NCBI RefSeq assembly: GCF_004803755.1
Contig: NZ_CP032311.1
Location: forward strand, 1,008,501 to 1,072,500
Direction: 5' to 3'
DNA length: 64,000 nucleotides
Origin: Pseudomonas sp. DG56-2
GTDB taxonomy: Bacteria; Pseudomonadota; Gammaproteobacteria; Pseudomonadales; Pseudomonadaceae
Numbering within the stretch: the first letter of the stretch is position 1; each line of letters opens with the position of its first letter. Below the pieces are notes generated by a model that was given only the letters and a program-made list of their open reading frames with translations, ran no database searches and had not been told where the DNA came from. A program made the translations under genes and the position numbers. Of the stretch, positions 1 through 11,233 are shown in pieces.

Positions 1-1215
1 GAATGCCGTCAGGCCATCCGCCTGATTGATCAGACATTGGGCGATGCCTCGCCAACTGACGTCGAACAGGGAGTACCGATCCAGCGTGGCAAGAGTGGGC
101 CCAAGGGCTTGCTGTCTATTCTGATGAGCCCGCGCAACGAGCCAAATAGGCTGTTACCGGAAACGCTCAACGACAACATCATCATCAACCAGTTGCTTGA
201 GCTGCGTAGTCGCCGCAAAGACCTGGACGTGGTGCTGGTAACCAAAGACATCAATATGCGCCTCAAGGCACGCGCCTGTGGGATCGCGGCCGAGGACTAC
301 AGTACTGACCAACTGGTTGACGACGTATCCCTGCTCTCCAAGGGCTACCACAGCGTCAGCGGATCATTCTGGGACCGCGTCAGCAAGGTCGAGACCCGCC
401 AGGAACGCGGTCGCACCTGGCATCGGGTACAGATGATCGACAACCTGCCAGCGGTGCACATCAACGAGTTCATCATCGACGAGCAGGGCTTTGTCGGCTG
501 GATCAAAGGCATCAAGGAAGACGAGCTGCTACTGCTCGACCTGCACCAGGAGCCACTGCTGCACCAGGAAGCCTGGGGCCTCAAGCCGCGGGATATCCAT
601 CAGAGCCTGGCACTGTTCGCGCTGCTGGATCCGGATATCCACCTGGTCAACCTGACCGGCGCTGCGGGTTCGGGTAAAACCATTCTGGCGCTGGCCGCTG
701 CCATCGAGCAAACCATGGTCAGCAAGCGCTACCGGCGCATCATCGCAACTCGCAGCGTGCAGGGGCTGGACCAGGAGATCGGCTTCCTGCCGGGCACCGA
801 AGCGGAAAAAATGGAGCCTTGGCTCGGGGCAATTACCGACAACCTTGAAGCACTGCACATGGATGATGAAAACACCCACGGTAGTGTCGACTACATCCTT
901 GAGCGGGTACCGCTGCAGTTCAAATCCCTGAACTACATTCGTGGTCGCAGTTTCCAGCAGAGTCTGATTCTGATCGACGAATGCCAGAACCTCACGCCGC
1001 ATCAGATGAAAACCATCATCACCCGTGCCGGTGCTGGCTCCAAGGTGATCTGCCTGGGTAACCTGGCGCAGATCGACACCCCTTACCTGTCCGCGACCAG
1101 CTCGGGACTGACCTACCTGACCGAGCGATTCAAGGACTTCCCCAACGGCGTGCACATCACCCTGCAGGGTGTGCCGCGTTCTATCCTGGCCGAATACGCC
1201 GAAGCTCACCTGTAA
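1..1215 (+). CDS. PhoH-family ATPase with N-terminal PIN domain (5' truncated by window)
   Basis: Reading frame 1 is open from the first base to the TAA at 1213-1215, so the start lies upstream of the window and about 404 residues are visible. The visible part begins at the end of what is normally a PIN (VapC-like RNase) domain: the stretch around 205-300 has the DVVLVTKD and RLKARACG pattern typical of the end of a PIN fold. The C-terminal half is a PhoH ATPase, with Walker A GAAGSGKT at visible residues 220-227 (bases 658-681) and Walker B LILIDE ending near residue 327. Proteins of this YlaK/PhoH2-like layout are thought to be RNA-acting ATPases or helicases; the exact role in Pseudomonas is not settled. 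It is followed by its own terminator and then by moaC. Confidence 0.9.
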   Translation, partial: ECRQAIRLIDQTLGDASPTDVEQGVPIQRGKSGPKGLLSILMSPRNEPNRLLPETLNDNIIINQLLELRSRRKDLDVVLVTKDINMRLKARACGIAAEDYSTDQLVDDVSLLSKGYHSVSGSFWDRVSKVETRQERGRTWHRVQMIDNLPAVHINEFIIDEQGFVGWIKGIKEDELLLLDLHQEPLLHQEAWGLKPRDIHQSLALFALLDPDIHLVNLTGAAGSGKTILALAAAIEQTMVSKRYRRIIATRSVQGLDQEIGFLPGTEAEKMEPWLGAITDNLEALHMDDENTHGSVDYILERVPLQFKSLNYIRGRSFQQSLILIDECQNLTPHQMKTIITRAGAGSKVICLGNLAQIDTPYLSATSSGLTYLTERFKDFPNGVHITLQGVPRSILAEYAEAHL

Positions 1216-1228
1216 CCCCTTGCAACAA

Positions 1229-1256
1229 CCGGGCGGTCATGCCGCCCGGTTTTTTT
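1229..1256 (+). terminator. Rho-independent terminator after the phoH-like gene
   Basis: A GC-rich stem (CCGGGCGG at 1229-1236 paired with CCGCCCGG at 1242-1249) is followed directly by seven T residues. It sits 13 bases after the stop codon and separates the PhoH-type gene from moaC. Confidence 0.9.
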
Positions 1257-1314
1257 CGCTGCGATATCCACAGCCATGGGTTTACACTCTTTACTCCTGA
1301 ACAGGAGGAAGGCT

Positions 1315-1791
1315 GTGCTGACTCATCTCGATTCCCAAGGTCGCGCCAATATGGTCGACGTCACCGAAAAAGCCGTGACCTCGCGTGAGGCTGTGGCTGA
1401 AGCGCGGGTGCGCATGCTCCCGCAAACCCTGCAGATGATTGTCGAAGGCGAGCACCCCAAGGGTGATGTCTTCGCCGTGGCGCGAATTGCCGGTATCCAG
1501 GCCGCGAAGAAAACCAGCGATCTGATCCCGCTGTGCCACCCGTTGCTCCTTACCAGTGTAAAGGTCGAGCTCAGTGCCGAAGGTACAGACACGGTCTATA
1601 TCGTCGCCCGCTGCAAGCTGGCCGGCCAGACTGGTGTTGAGATGGAAGCGCTGACGGCTGCCAGCGTCGCCGCACTGACGATCTATGACATGTGCAAAGC
1701 GGTTGATCGCGGCATGATCATCGATGGCGTGCGGGTTCTGGAGAAGCTTGGCGGCAAGAGCGGCCACTATCAGGCGGACGACGTGCAATGA
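1315..1791 (+). CDS. moaC: Cyclic pyranopterin monophosphate synthase MoaC
   Basis: MoaC converts 3',8-cH2GTP (made by MoaA) to cyclic pyranopterin monophosphate, the first stable intermediate of molybdenum cofactor synthesis, in the cytoplasm. I start at the GTG at 1315 because AGGAGG lies at 1302-1307, eight bases upstream; the in-frame ATG at 1276 would put the ribosome site inside the gene. That gives 158 residues, the usual family size. Visible family features are the DLIPLCHPL block carrying the active-site His, the GVEMEAL segment, and the [10 protein letters not shown] block with the conserved Asp and Lys. The stop overlaps the moaD start by four bases (ATGA), which implies coupled translation. 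Confidence 0.96.
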   Translation: MLTHLDSQGRANMVDVTEKAVTSREAVAEARVRMLPQTLQMIVEGEHPKGDVFAVARIAGIQAAKKTSDLIPLCHPLLLTSVKVELSAEGTDTVYIVARCKLAGQTGVEMEALTAASVAALTIYDMCKAVDRGMIIDGVRVLEKLGGKSGHYQADDVQ

Positions 1792-2033
1792 ACATCAATG
1801 TGATGTATTTCGCCCGTTACCGCGAAGTCCTGGAGGCCGACGGCGAAACGCTCGAAGGCGTGTTTGCAACGTTGGACGATGTGCGCAAGGCCTTGGTTGC
1901 CAAGGGCGGCAACTATGCCGTGCTTGCCGAGCAGAACCTGATGTGCGCGCGCAACGAAGACTTGTGCAAACTCGACGAGCCGGTGGCCGAGGGTGATGTC
2001 GTGGCGTTCTTTCCGCCCGTGACCGGAGGCTGA
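1788..2033 (+). CDS. moaD: Molybdopterin synthase small subunit MoaD
   Basis: An 81-residue ubiquitin-fold sulfur carrier. The protein ends in the diagnostic Gly-Gly that is adenylated and thiocarboxylated before donating sulfur to cyclic pyranopterin monophosphate within the MoaD-MoaE complex. The start overlaps the moaC stop (ATGA at 1788-1791), and moaE starts one base after its stop, so the three genes form one translationally coupled operon. Length and C-terminus are normal for the family. Confidence 0.95.
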   Translation: MNINVMYFARYREVLEADGETLEGVFATLDDVRKALVAKGGNYAVLAEQNLMCARNEDLCKLDEPVAEGDVVAFFPPVTGG

Positions 2034-2034
2034 A

Positions 2035-2481
2035 ATGAGCGTTCGAGTACAGAACCAGGCTTTTGATCCGGGTGTTGAAGTCAATGCCATGCACGCGGCC
2101 AACGTTGGCGTCGGTGCGGTGGTTGGCTTTGTCGGTTATGTGCGTGATTTCAACGATGGTCAGGATGTGGCCGGCATGTTCCTCGAGCACTATGCGGGCA
2201 TGACCGAAAAAGCCCTGGCCAAGATCGTGGTCGAAGCGGAGCAACGCTGGCCGTTGCTCAAGGTCGAGGTGCTGCACCGCATCGGCGCGCTTGAACCGGG
2301 TGAGCCGATAGTCTTCGTCGGCATCGCCAGTGCCCATCGACAGGCTGCGTTCGATGCCTGCAACTTCATCATGGATTACCTCAAGACCCGCGCACCGTTC
2401 TGGAAGAAAGAACAGACCGGTGACGGCCCGCGCTGGGTCGAGGGCAAGCAGAGTGACGAAGAGGCGGCAGGGCGCTGGTAG
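2035..2481 (+). CDS. moaE: Molybdopterin synthase large subunit MoaE
   Basis: A 148-residue catalytic subunit that accepts the MoaD thiocarboxylate and inserts the two dithiolene sulfurs to give molybdopterin. The family core VVGFVGYVRDFNDG near the N-terminus, the LEHYAGM segment and the C-terminal KTRAPFWKKE block with catalytic lysines are all present. The start is one base from the moaD stop. MoaA and MoaB are not in the window, so the pathway is completed by genes elsewhere. Confidence 0.95.
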   Translation: MSVRVQNQAFDPGVEVNAMHAANVGVGAVVGFVGYVRDFNDGQDVAGMFLEHYAGMTEKALAKIVVEAEQRWPLLKVEVLHRIGALEPGEPIVFVGIASAHRQAAFDACNFIMDYLKTRAPFWKKEQTGDGPRWVEGKQSDEEAAGRW

Positions 2482-2491
2482 TCGCGCTTCT

Positions 2492-2552
2492 CGCGGGCCA
2501 AGCTGACCACCCCAGGCCGTGTGACCTTGGTTGGGAATGAGCTTGCCCCGCG
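2492..2552. repeat. Degenerate REP-like palindrome
   Basis: CGCGGGCCAAGCT (2492-2504) and AGCTTGCCCCGCG (2540-2552) form an imperfect inverted pair with the GCGGGCAAGC/GCTTGCCCCGC core common in Pseudomonas REP elements. It lies in the gap after moaE and looks decayed. It may serve as a weak 3'-end structure; no T run follows. Confidence 0.4.
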
Positions 2553-2593
2553 ATGCTTTTGCCTGTTGAGTTTTAATACAATAAAGTCCAGTA

Positions 2594-2620
2594 TGGAATT
2601 ATAAGTACAAAATAATTCCA
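2594..2620. promoter_or_regulatory. Perfect dyad TGGAATTAT-N9-ATAATTCCA, candidate operator
   Basis: Two perfectly complementary nine-base arms (2594-2602 and 2612-2620) separated by nine bases lie 71 bases upstream of the binding-protein start codon, in a locally AT-rich stretch that should contain the promoter. The geometry fits a dimeric regulator site. The regulator is unknown; DauR, encoded next door, or ArgR are the obvious candidates by context only. Confidence 0.4.
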
Positions 2621-2691
2621 GGCTTGTGCATGCCTGATTCCTTTCCCTCTGTCTTGCAACACACCTCCAATAACGAGCGAGAGAGACCCTC

Positions 2692-3468
2692 ATGAAAAAA
2701 CTCACCCTGATCAGCGGTCTGGCCCTGAGCCTGTTGGCTAGCAGTAGCCTGTTCGCTGCCGAGAAAACTCTGCGCATCGGTATCGAGGCTGCATATCCTC
2801 CCTTCGCGTCGAAGAACGACAAGGGTGAAATTGTCGGTTTCGACTACGACATCGGCAACGCCTTGTGTGCGCAAATGCAGGTAAAGTGCGTGTGGAACGA
2901 GGTAGAGTTCGATGGTCTGATTCCATCGTTGAAAGTGAAGAAAATTGACGCGGCCTTGTCGTCGATGACCATTACCGATGAGCGCAAGAAGTCGGTGGAC
3001 TTTACCCACAAGTACTATTTCACTTCTTCGCGCCTGGTCATGAAGAAGGGCGCCGAAGTCGATGATCAGTACGCCAGCCTCAAGGGCAAGACCGTTGGTG
3101 TGCAGCGCGCCACCACCACTGACCGTTACGCCACCGAGGTGCTTGAGCCCAAGGGCATTATCATCAAGCGCTACAGCAACAACGAAGAGATCTACATGGA
3201 TCTGGCTTCGGGTCGCGTAGATGCGATTTTCGCCGACACCATTCCGCTCGACGACTTCCTGTCGATGCCGCGCGGCGCCGCCTATGCCTTCGTGGGGCCG
3301 GAGCTCAAGGATCCGAAGTATGTTGGCGAGGGTGCCGGGATCGCAGTGCGCAAGGGTAATGGCGAGCTGGTCTCTCAGCTCAACAGTGCCATCGACGCGA
3401 TTCGCGCCAATGGTGAGTACCAGAAGATCCAGTCTAAGTACTTCAAGTCGGATATCTACGGCGACTGA
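2692..3468 (+). CDS. Periplasmic basic amino-acid (Lys/Arg/Orn-type) binding protein
   Basis: A 258-residue type II periplasmic binding protein of the ArgT/HisJ family. The N-terminus has a Sec signal peptide (basic MKK, hydrophobic core, cleavage expected after FAA near residue 23). The mature part shows the family hallmarks: an aromatic-rich N-terminal ligand loop ([23 protein letters not shown]), [20 protein letters not shown], and the [13 protein letters not shown] hinge segment. No membrane or ATPase subunit genes are adjacent, so it is an orphan binding protein that must use a permease encoded elsewhere. It is convergent with dauBAR; a similar binding-protein gene sits next to dauBAR in P. 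aeruginosa, which suggests (D-)arginine or lysine as ligand. Ligand identity is inferred. Confidence 0.85.
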   Translation: MKKLTLISGLALSLLASSSLFAAEKTLRIGIEAAYPPFASKNDKGEIVGFDYDIGNALCAQMQVKCVWNEVEFDGLIPSLKVKKIDAALSSMTITDERKKSVDFTHKYYFTSSRLVMKKGAEVDDQYASLKGKTVGVQRATTTDRYATEVLEPKGIIIKRYSNNEEIYMDLASGRVDAIFADTIPLDDFLSMPRGAAYAFVGPELKDPKYVGEGAGIAVRKGNGELVSQLNSAIDAIRANGEYQKIQSKYFKSDIYGD

Positions 3469-3476
3469 TCGCCGGC

Positions 3477-3510
3477 ATCAAGGCCTGGAGCTTTTCAGGC
3501 CTTGATTTCC
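3477..3510 (+). terminator. Convergent hairpin between the binding-protein gene and dauR
   Basis: An 11-bp perfect stem, ATCAAGGCCTG (3477-3487) with CAGGCCTTGAT (3496-3506), has an eight-base loop and is followed on the plus strand by TTCCTT. The second arm lies inside the last codons of dauR, so the same structure closes both convergent transcripts. The T tract is imperfect. Confidence 0.6.
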
Positions 3511-4121
3511 TTCAGGTGTTTGTACACCGTCGCGCGTCCCATCCCCAGCACATTGGCCACGTAGTTGGCTGCACTCTTGCCCTTGAATGCGCCTTCGGCG
3601 TGCAGGGCCAGGACCAGTTCGCGCTTGTGATCGCGGGTCAGCAGGTTCAGGCTCAGTTGGCGCTGGCGTAACCAATTGTTGAGGAACGTGTTGATACGTT
3701 CCTGCCAGTCATCGCGAAACAGTGCATCGGGTTGGGCTATCAGCTTGCTCGGCGAAAGGAACAGGTCGAGCGCAGCCTTGGCATTTTCGAACAGGGAAAT
3801 GTTCAGGTTGATGCACAGTACCGCCAGTGGTCGCCCCGCTTCATTGCGCAGCACCGTGCTCAGCGAGCGGATTTTCTGCCCATCCCAATTGAGCTTCTCG
3901 TAGGGACCGATATTGGTTTCGTCGGTGCCTGTTTCGAGCATGTCTTCGAGCGCCGCGTCATCACCCACTTCGCGCTTGGACAGGTTGTTGGCGATGTAGT
4001 CGATTTTCTGGCTGCGCAAATCGTGCAGTACCACCTCGGCATGGGGAAAAAACAGGGTGGCGATGGCATCGGCAATGGCCCGGTAGTTGTCCAGGTCAGG
4101 GTCGCGGCGAGGTGTCGACAT
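3495..4121 (-). CDS. dauR: YheO/DauR-type transcriptional regulator of D-arginine catabolism
   Basis: A 208-residue regulator with an N-terminal YheO-type PAS-like sensor domain (roughly residues 10-120, containing the HAEVVLHDL and GRPLAVLCINLN blocks) and a C-terminal helix-turn-helix of the HTH_22 type (roughly 165-208, ending NVLGMGRATVYKHLKEIKA). In P. aeruginosa DauR represses the dauBAR operon and is relieved by D-arginine; the same order B-A-R is seen here. It is last in the operon, 74 bases after dauA, with a 10-bp stem in that gap. GGAG lies ten bases before the ATG. Assignment rests on family plus neighbours. Confidence 0.85.
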   Translation of the reverse strand: MSTPRRDPDLDNYRAIADAIATLFFPHAEVVLHDLRSQKIDYIANNLSKREVGDDAALEDMLETGTDETNIGPYEKLNWDGQKIRSLSTVLRNEAGRPLAVLCINLNISLFENAKAALDLFLSPSKLIAQPDALFRDDWQERINTFLNNWLRQRQLSLNLLTRDHKRELVLALHAEGAFKGKSAANYVANVLGMGRATVYKHLKEIKA

Positions 4122-4143
4122 TCAGGCAAGCTCCAAGCGGTGT

Positions 4144-4168
4144 CAGCGCCCTTGGGGCAAGGGCGCTG
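4144..4168 (-). other. Intercistronic hairpin between dauA and dauR
   Basis: CAGCGCCCTT (4144-4153) and AAGGGCGCTG (4159-4168) form a perfect 10-bp stem with a five-base loop in the dauA-dauR gap. No T run follows in either direction, so it is more likely an RNA-stability or attenuation element that lowers regulator output relative to the enzymes than a full terminator. Confidence 0.5.
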
Positions 4169-4195
4169 CGAGTGTGCCGCAATCGCGGCGGCGCG

Positions 4196-6287
<2,092 letters not shown>

Positions 6288-6294
6288 ACGAGAC

Positions 6295-6352
6295 TCCATA
6301 TAAACTGTTTTGTCTATTATGGACTCTTTGTATATTTGATCAACATTTGATC
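6295..6352 (-). promoter_or_regulatory. dauBAR upstream region: dyad and ATTTGATC direct repeats
   Basis: Upstream of dauB, TCCATA (6295-6300) and TATGGA (6318-6323) form a widely spaced dyad, and ATTTGATC occurs twice exactly 11 bases apart (6334-6341 and 6345-6352). One helical turn of spacing is what a cooperatively binding regulator would use. The region is AT-rich and should hold the dauBAR promoter and DauR site, but which element is the operator cannot be told from sequence alone. Confidence 0.35.
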
Positions 6353-6364
6353 GCTGGAAAACAG

Positions 6365-6410
6365 CGCGGGGTAAGCCGCTCCTAACTCAATAGGAGCGGC
6401 TTACCCCGCG
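6365..6410. repeat. REP-type perfect palindrome downstream of rhlB
   Basis: A perfect 20-bp inverted repeat (arms 6365-6384 and 6391-6410, six-base loop) with the GCGGGGTAAGCCGCTCC core of Pseudomonas REP elements. It lies 17 bases beyond the rhlB stop codon on the minus strand and probably serves as its 3'-end structure, although no T run follows. Confidence 0.75.
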
Positions 6411-6427
6411 GTTCAATGCCGCAACGA

Positions 6428-7855
6428 TCAGTGATGCTTGCGCGGCACCGGCTTGAGCAACTCGGTCGGCGGCATTTCGCAGCTGATCTTGCGGCCCAGC
6501 AATTCTTCGATCGCGGGCAATTGATACGAGTCATCCTCGCCAGCGAAGCTGATCGACACGCCATTGGTGCCTGCACGGCCGGTACGACCGATACGGTGTA
6601 CGTAGTCGTCCGGGTCTTCCGGCAGGGTGAAGTTGATCACATGGCTGATGCCATCGATGTGGATGCCGCGCCCGGCCACATCGGTGGCGACCAGCACGGT
6701 AATGCGTCCTTCACGGAAGTTTTCCAGGGTCTTGATACGCTTGTGCTGGGGTACATCACCCGACAACTGGGCGGCGTTGACGCCATCGCGCACCAGGCGT
6801 TCCTCGATGCGGCGTACTTCGTCCTTGCGGTTGGCGAAGACCATTACCCGTTCCCACTTGTTCTCGGTTACCAGGTTGTACAGCAGCTTGTATTTGTCGC
6901 TGCCGGCAACGGCATAGACGTGCTGCTCGACGGTTTCGCTGGCAACGTTTTCCGGCTCGATCTCGACAATGGCGGGGTCGGTGGTCCACTGCTTGGCCAG
7001 GTTCATCACGTCTTCGGTGAAGGTCGCGGAGAACAGCAGCGTCTGGCGTTCGCTCTTGGGTGGGGTCTGGCGGATGATCTGTCGTACCTGGGGGATGAAA
7101 CCCATGTCGAGCATACGGTCGGCTTCATCCAGCACCAGCACCTCGACCATGTCCAGGTGGGCTTCACCGCGCTGGTTGAAGTCCAGCAGACGGCCAGGGG
7201 TGGCAACCAGGATGTCGCAGTGGCGTGCTTCGAGGGCTTTGAGTTGCTTGTCGAAGTCCATACCGCCGACGAAGGTCATCACGTTCAGACCGGTGTACTT
7301 GGTCAGTGCTGCGGCGTCCTTGGCGATCTGCACCACCAATTCTCGGGTCGGAGCGATGATCAGGGCCCGTGGCTCGCCCATGTAGCGCTCTTTGGGTGGT
7401 GGCGTCTGCTGCAACTGGGAGATGATCGAAATCAGAAAGGCCGCAGTCTTGCCGGTGCCGGTCTGGGCGCGGCCGATAGCGTCTTTGCCACGCAGGGTAT
7501 AGCCCAGCACTTGTGCCTGGATCGGCGTGCAGTAGGGAAATCCCAGGTCGTGGATGGCATGCATCAGCTCCGGTGAGAGCTTGAAGTCATGGAAACGGGT
7601 CTTGCCTTCTTGCGGCTCGACAACGAAATTTTCCAGCTTCCAGGTGGAGGCTGCAGGTTTTGGCTTGCGCTCACGGCGCGGCTTGGGCTCAGCCGGTTTT
7701 TCGGCGCGCGCCGGTTTGGCGGCCTCGGGCTTGAGCGGGGCGGCCGGGGCGGGGGCCTTGGGTGCTGCAGGTGGCTGCGTCACGGGGGCAGCGGTTTCGG
7801 TGGCGAGTTGCTCAACCTCGCTCTTGCCGAACATCTTCTTGAGTGCTTTGAGCAC
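6428..7855 (-). CDS. rhlB: DEAD-box ATP-dependent RNA helicase RhlB
   Basis: A 475-residue cytoplasmic RNA helicase. The first 75 or so residues are a low-complexity Ala/Pro/Lys-rich extension ([15 protein letters not shown] and similar), unlike the short N-terminus of E. coli RhlB. The core has all motifs in order: Q motif (CTPIQAQ), motif [26 protein letters not shown], motif II DEAD, motif III SAT, and motif [12 protein letters not shown]. RhlB partners RNase E in the degradosome of many gammaproteobacteria. The start is the GTG at 7855; the nearest upstream ATG is out of frame. The gene is monocistronic between dauBAR and the esterase gene. The assignment to RhlB rather than another DEAD-box paralogue is supported by the dau-rhlB gene order, as I recall it from P. 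aeruginosa. Confidence 0.85.
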   Translation of the reverse strand: MLKALKKMFGKSEVEQLATETAAPVTQPPAAPKAPAPAAPLKPEAAKPARAEKPAEPKPRRERKPKPAASTWKLENFVVEPQEGKTRFHDFKLSPELMHAIHDLGFPYCTPIQAQVLGYTLRGKDAIGRAQTGTGKTAAFLISIISQLQQTPPPKERYMGEPRALIIAPTRELVVQIAKDAAALTKYTGLNVMTFVGGMDFDKQLKALEARHCDILVATPGRLLDFNQRGEAHLDMVEVLVLDEADRMLDMGFIPQVRQIIRQTPPKSERQTLLFSATFTEDVMNLAKQWTTDPAIVEIEPENVASETVEQHVYAVAGSDKYKLLYNLVTENKWERVMVFANRKDEVRRIEERLVRDGVNAAQLSGDVPQHKRIKTLENFREGRITVLVATDVAGRGIHIDGISHVINFTLPEDPDDYVHRIGRTGRAGTNGVSISFAGEDDSYQLPAIEELLGRKISCEMPPTELLKPVPRKHH

Positions 7856-7957
7856 GGTGATCTCATCAATTGGTTAAGGAATGTACGCCGGCCAGTGTAA
7901 TGCAAGAAACGAGCGCGGCGTAGCGGATTGCACCGACAACTATAGGGAAGTGCGCTT

Positions 7958-8766
<809 letters not shown>

Positions 8767-8948
8767 AAGAATTTTCTGATGCGAGGTTACACGTTTTGGA
8801 CGGTAACACCCGTTAGCTGTCCCCAAGGCTGTCACAGAACAGCGCTTTGCGCCAATTGACCCAATAACAAGCCAACAAGGGTCGGATGCGCCTCATAAGG
8901 GTGCGGTGCAATCCCGGCTCACACAACAAGAGCAAACTGGAGGTTTGA

Positions 8949-9977
8949 ATGAAGATGTTGAAATCCACCCTGGCAGTGGTTACCGCTGCCACCGTACTGG
9001 GTATCAGTGGTTTCGCACAGGCGGGTGCAACCCTGGACGCAGTACAGAAAAAGGGCTTCGTTCAGTGTGGCGTGAGTGATGGTTTGCCAGGTTTTTCGGT
9101 ACCTGATGCCAAGGGCAATATTGTCGGCATCGACGCAGACGTCTGTCGCGCCGTCGCTGCGGCCGTGTTCGGCGACGCCAAAAAGGTCAAATTCAGCCAG
9201 CTCAACGCCAAGGAACGCTTCACTGCGCTGCAGTCGGGTGAAGTCGATGTGCTCTCGCGTAACACCACCTGGACCAGCTCTCGCGATGCGGGCATGGGCC
9301 TGGTCTTCGCCGGTGTCACCTATTACGACGGCATCGGTTTTCTGGTCAACAAGAAACTCGGTGTATCCAGCGCCAAGGAACTCGATGGTGCAACCATCTG
9401 CATCCAGGCCGGTACCACTACTGAGCTCAACGTCTCCGACTACTTCCGCGCCAACGGCCTGAAGTACACCCCGATCACCTTCGATACCTCCGATGAAAGC
9501 GCCAAGTCGCTGGAATCCGGCCGCTGCGACGTACTGACCTCGGATAAATCGCAACTCTATGCACAGCGCTCCAAGCTGGCATCGCCTGCTGACTACGTGG
9601 TGCTGCCGGAAACCATCTCCAAGGAACCGCTCGGCCCAGTGGTTCGCAAAGGCGATGAAGAGTGGTTCAGCATCGTCAAATGGACCCTGTTCGCCATGCT
9701 CAATGCCGAGGAAATGGGCATCAACTCCAAGAACGTCGAAGCCGAAGCCAAGTCCACCAAGAACCCTGACGTGGCGCGTATGCTCGGCGCTGACGGCGAG
9801 TACGGCAAAGACCTGAAACTGCCGAAGGATTGGGTCGTGCAGATCGTCAAGCAGGTCGGTAACTACGGCGAAATTTTCGAGAAGAACCTGGGCAAGGAAA
9901 CCCCACTGCAAATCGATCGCGGCCTGAACGCCCTGTGGAACAACGGCGGCATTCAGTACGCTCCACCGGTGCGCTGA
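8949..9977 (+). CDS. aapJ: General L-amino acid ABC transporter, periplasmic binding protein
   Basis: A 342-residue periplasmic binding protein of the AapJ/BztA family. The N-terminus is a Sec signal peptide with cleavage expected after FAQA near residue 25. The larger size than ArgT-type proteins and the motifs FVQCGVSDGLPGFS, DADVCRAVAAAVFGD and GRCDVLTSDKSQLY are typical of this subfamily, which feeds a wide-specificity transporter (acidic and neutral amino acids and amides). GGAGG lies six bases before the ATG. It is first in the aapJQMP operon, behind a sigma-54 promoter and followed by an intercistronic hairpin. Substrate range is inferred from family. Confidence 0.92.
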   Translation: MKMLKSTLAVVTAATVLGISGFAQAGATLDAVQKKGFVQCGVSDGLPGFSVPDAKGNIVGIDADVCRAVAAAVFGDAKKVKFSQLNAKERFTALQSGEVDVLSRNTTWTSSRDAGMGLVFAGVTYYDGIGFLVNKKLGVSSAKELDGATICIQAGTTTELNVSDYFRANGLKYTPITFDTSDESAKSLESGRCDVLTSDKSQLYAQRSKLASPADYVVLPETISKEPLGPVVRKGDEEWFSIVKWTLFAMLNAEEMGINSKNVEAEAKSTKNPDVARMLGADGEYGKDLKLPKDWVVQIVKQVGNYGEIFEKNLGKETPLQIDRGLNALWNNGGIQYAPPVR

Positions 9978-9986
9978 TAGCGGCGG

Positions 9987-10013
9987 CCTGCGGCAGTGAA
10001 CGGCTGCCGCAGG
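9987..10013 (+). other. Intercistronic hairpin between aapJ and aapQ
   Basis: CCTGCGGCA (9987-9995) and TGCCGCAGG (10005-10013) form a nine-bp perfect stem in the 67-base gap after aapJ. Such structures after binding-protein genes commonly stabilise the upstream message or partly stop transcription, so that the binding protein is made in excess over the membrane subunits. No strong T run directly follows. Confidence 0.6.
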
Positions 10014-10044
10014 TTGTTCGGTTCCCTTTCTTTCGGGGCATTAC

Positions 10045-11223
10045 ATGCAAAATCAAATCGGCGCACCCAAGGGCTTGTCCCTGAACGATCCACGTGTGCG
10101 TGCGTGGCTTTTCCAGATCCTTACCATCGCTTTTGTAGTGGGGCTGGGCTGGTATCTGTTTCACAACACCCAGACCAACTTGCAGCATCGGGGCATTACC
10201 TCGGGCTTCGATTTTCTTGAGCGCAGCGCCGGCTTCGGTATCGCGCAGCACTTGATCCCCTATACCGAGCAGGACAGCTATGCCCGGGTATTTGTCATTG
10301 GCCTGCTCAATACGCTGCTGGTGACCTTTATCGGTATTGTCCTGGCGACTGTGTTGGGGTTCATCATCGGTGTGGCCCGGTTGTCACCGAACTGGATGAT
10401 CAACAAGCTGGCCACGGTGTATGTCGAGACTTTCCGTAACATCCCACCGCTTTTGCAGATTCTATTCTGGTACTTCGCGGTGTTCCTGACCCTGCCGGGA
10501 CCGCGGGGAAGCATCAACCTCAACGACGCCTTCTTTATCAGCAACCGGGGTTTGAACATGCCGGGTGCTGCCATGGCCGAAGGATTCTGGCCATTCGTCG
10601 TCAGCCTGGTGCTGGCCGTCATTGCCATTGTGGTAATGGTGCGCCTGGCCAATCGACGCTTTGAAGCCACCGGCGAGCCGTTTCACAAGTTCTGGGTGGG
10701 ATTGTTCCTGTTCTTGGGTATTCCTGCACTCAGCGTTTTGTTGGCCGGCAGCCCGGTGCACTGGGAGATGCCGCAGCTCAAGGGCTTCAACTTCGTCGGC
10801 GGTTGGGTACTGATACCCGAGCTGCTGGCCCTGACCCTGGCGTTGACCATCTACACCGCAGCGTTCATTGCCGAGATCGTTCGATCGGGCATTCGCTCGG
10901 TCAGCTTCGGCCAGACCGAAGCCGCCCGTTCCCTGGGGCTGCGTGAAGGGCCGACGCTGCGCAAGGTGATCATTCCCCAAGCGTTGCGAGTCATCATTCC
11001 TCCGCTGACCAGCCAGTACCTCAACCTGGCGAAGAACTCTTCGTTGGCAGCAGGCATCGGCTACCCGGAAATGGTGTCGTTGTTCGCGGGCACTGTGCTT
11101 AACCAGACCGGCCAGGCGATCGAGGTGATCGCGATCACCATGAGCGTCTATCTGGCTATCAGCATCAGCATTTCCCTGCTGATGAACTGGTACAACAAGC
11201 GCATTGCGCTGATCGAGCGGTGA
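10045..11223 (+). CDS. aapQ: General L-amino acid ABC transporter permease
   Basis: A 392-residue inner-membrane permease of the HisM/AapQ type. Hydrophobic segments are visible near residues 22-42, 88-115, 130-150 and 180-215 and in the C-terminal third. The ABC-coupling EAA loop reads IRSVSFGQTEAARSLGL, about 100 residues from the C-terminus. This subfamily is longer than simple polar amino-acid permeases because of the large loop between the early membrane segments. The gene lies downstream of aapJ and ten bases before aapM, with which it forms the heterodimeric pore. Confidence 0.93.
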   Translation: MQNQIGAPKGLSLNDPRVRAWLFQILTIAFVVGLGWYLFHNTQTNLQHRGITSGFDFLERSAGFGIAQHLIPYTEQDSYARVFVIGLLNTLLVTFIGIVLATVLGFIIGVARLSPNWMINKLATVYVETFRNIPPLLQILFWYFAVFLTLPGPRGSINLNDAFFISNRGLNMPGAAMAEGFWPFVVSLVLAVIAIVVMVRLANRRFEATGEPFHKFWVGLFLFLGIPALSVLLAGSPVHWEMPQLKGFNFVGGWVLIPELLALTLALTIYTAAFIAEIVRSGIRSVSFGQTEAARSLGLREGPTLRKVIIPQALRVIIPPLTSQYLNLAKNSSLAAGIGYPEMVSLFAGTVLNQTGQAIEVIAITMSVYLAISISISLLMNWYNKRIALIER

Positions 11224-11233
11224 GGACACGCGC

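Noticed and set aside
1276..1314. Longer moaC start at the ATG at 1276
   Set aside because: The Shine-Dalgarno AGGAGG lies after it, and family proteins begin at the GTG at 1315.
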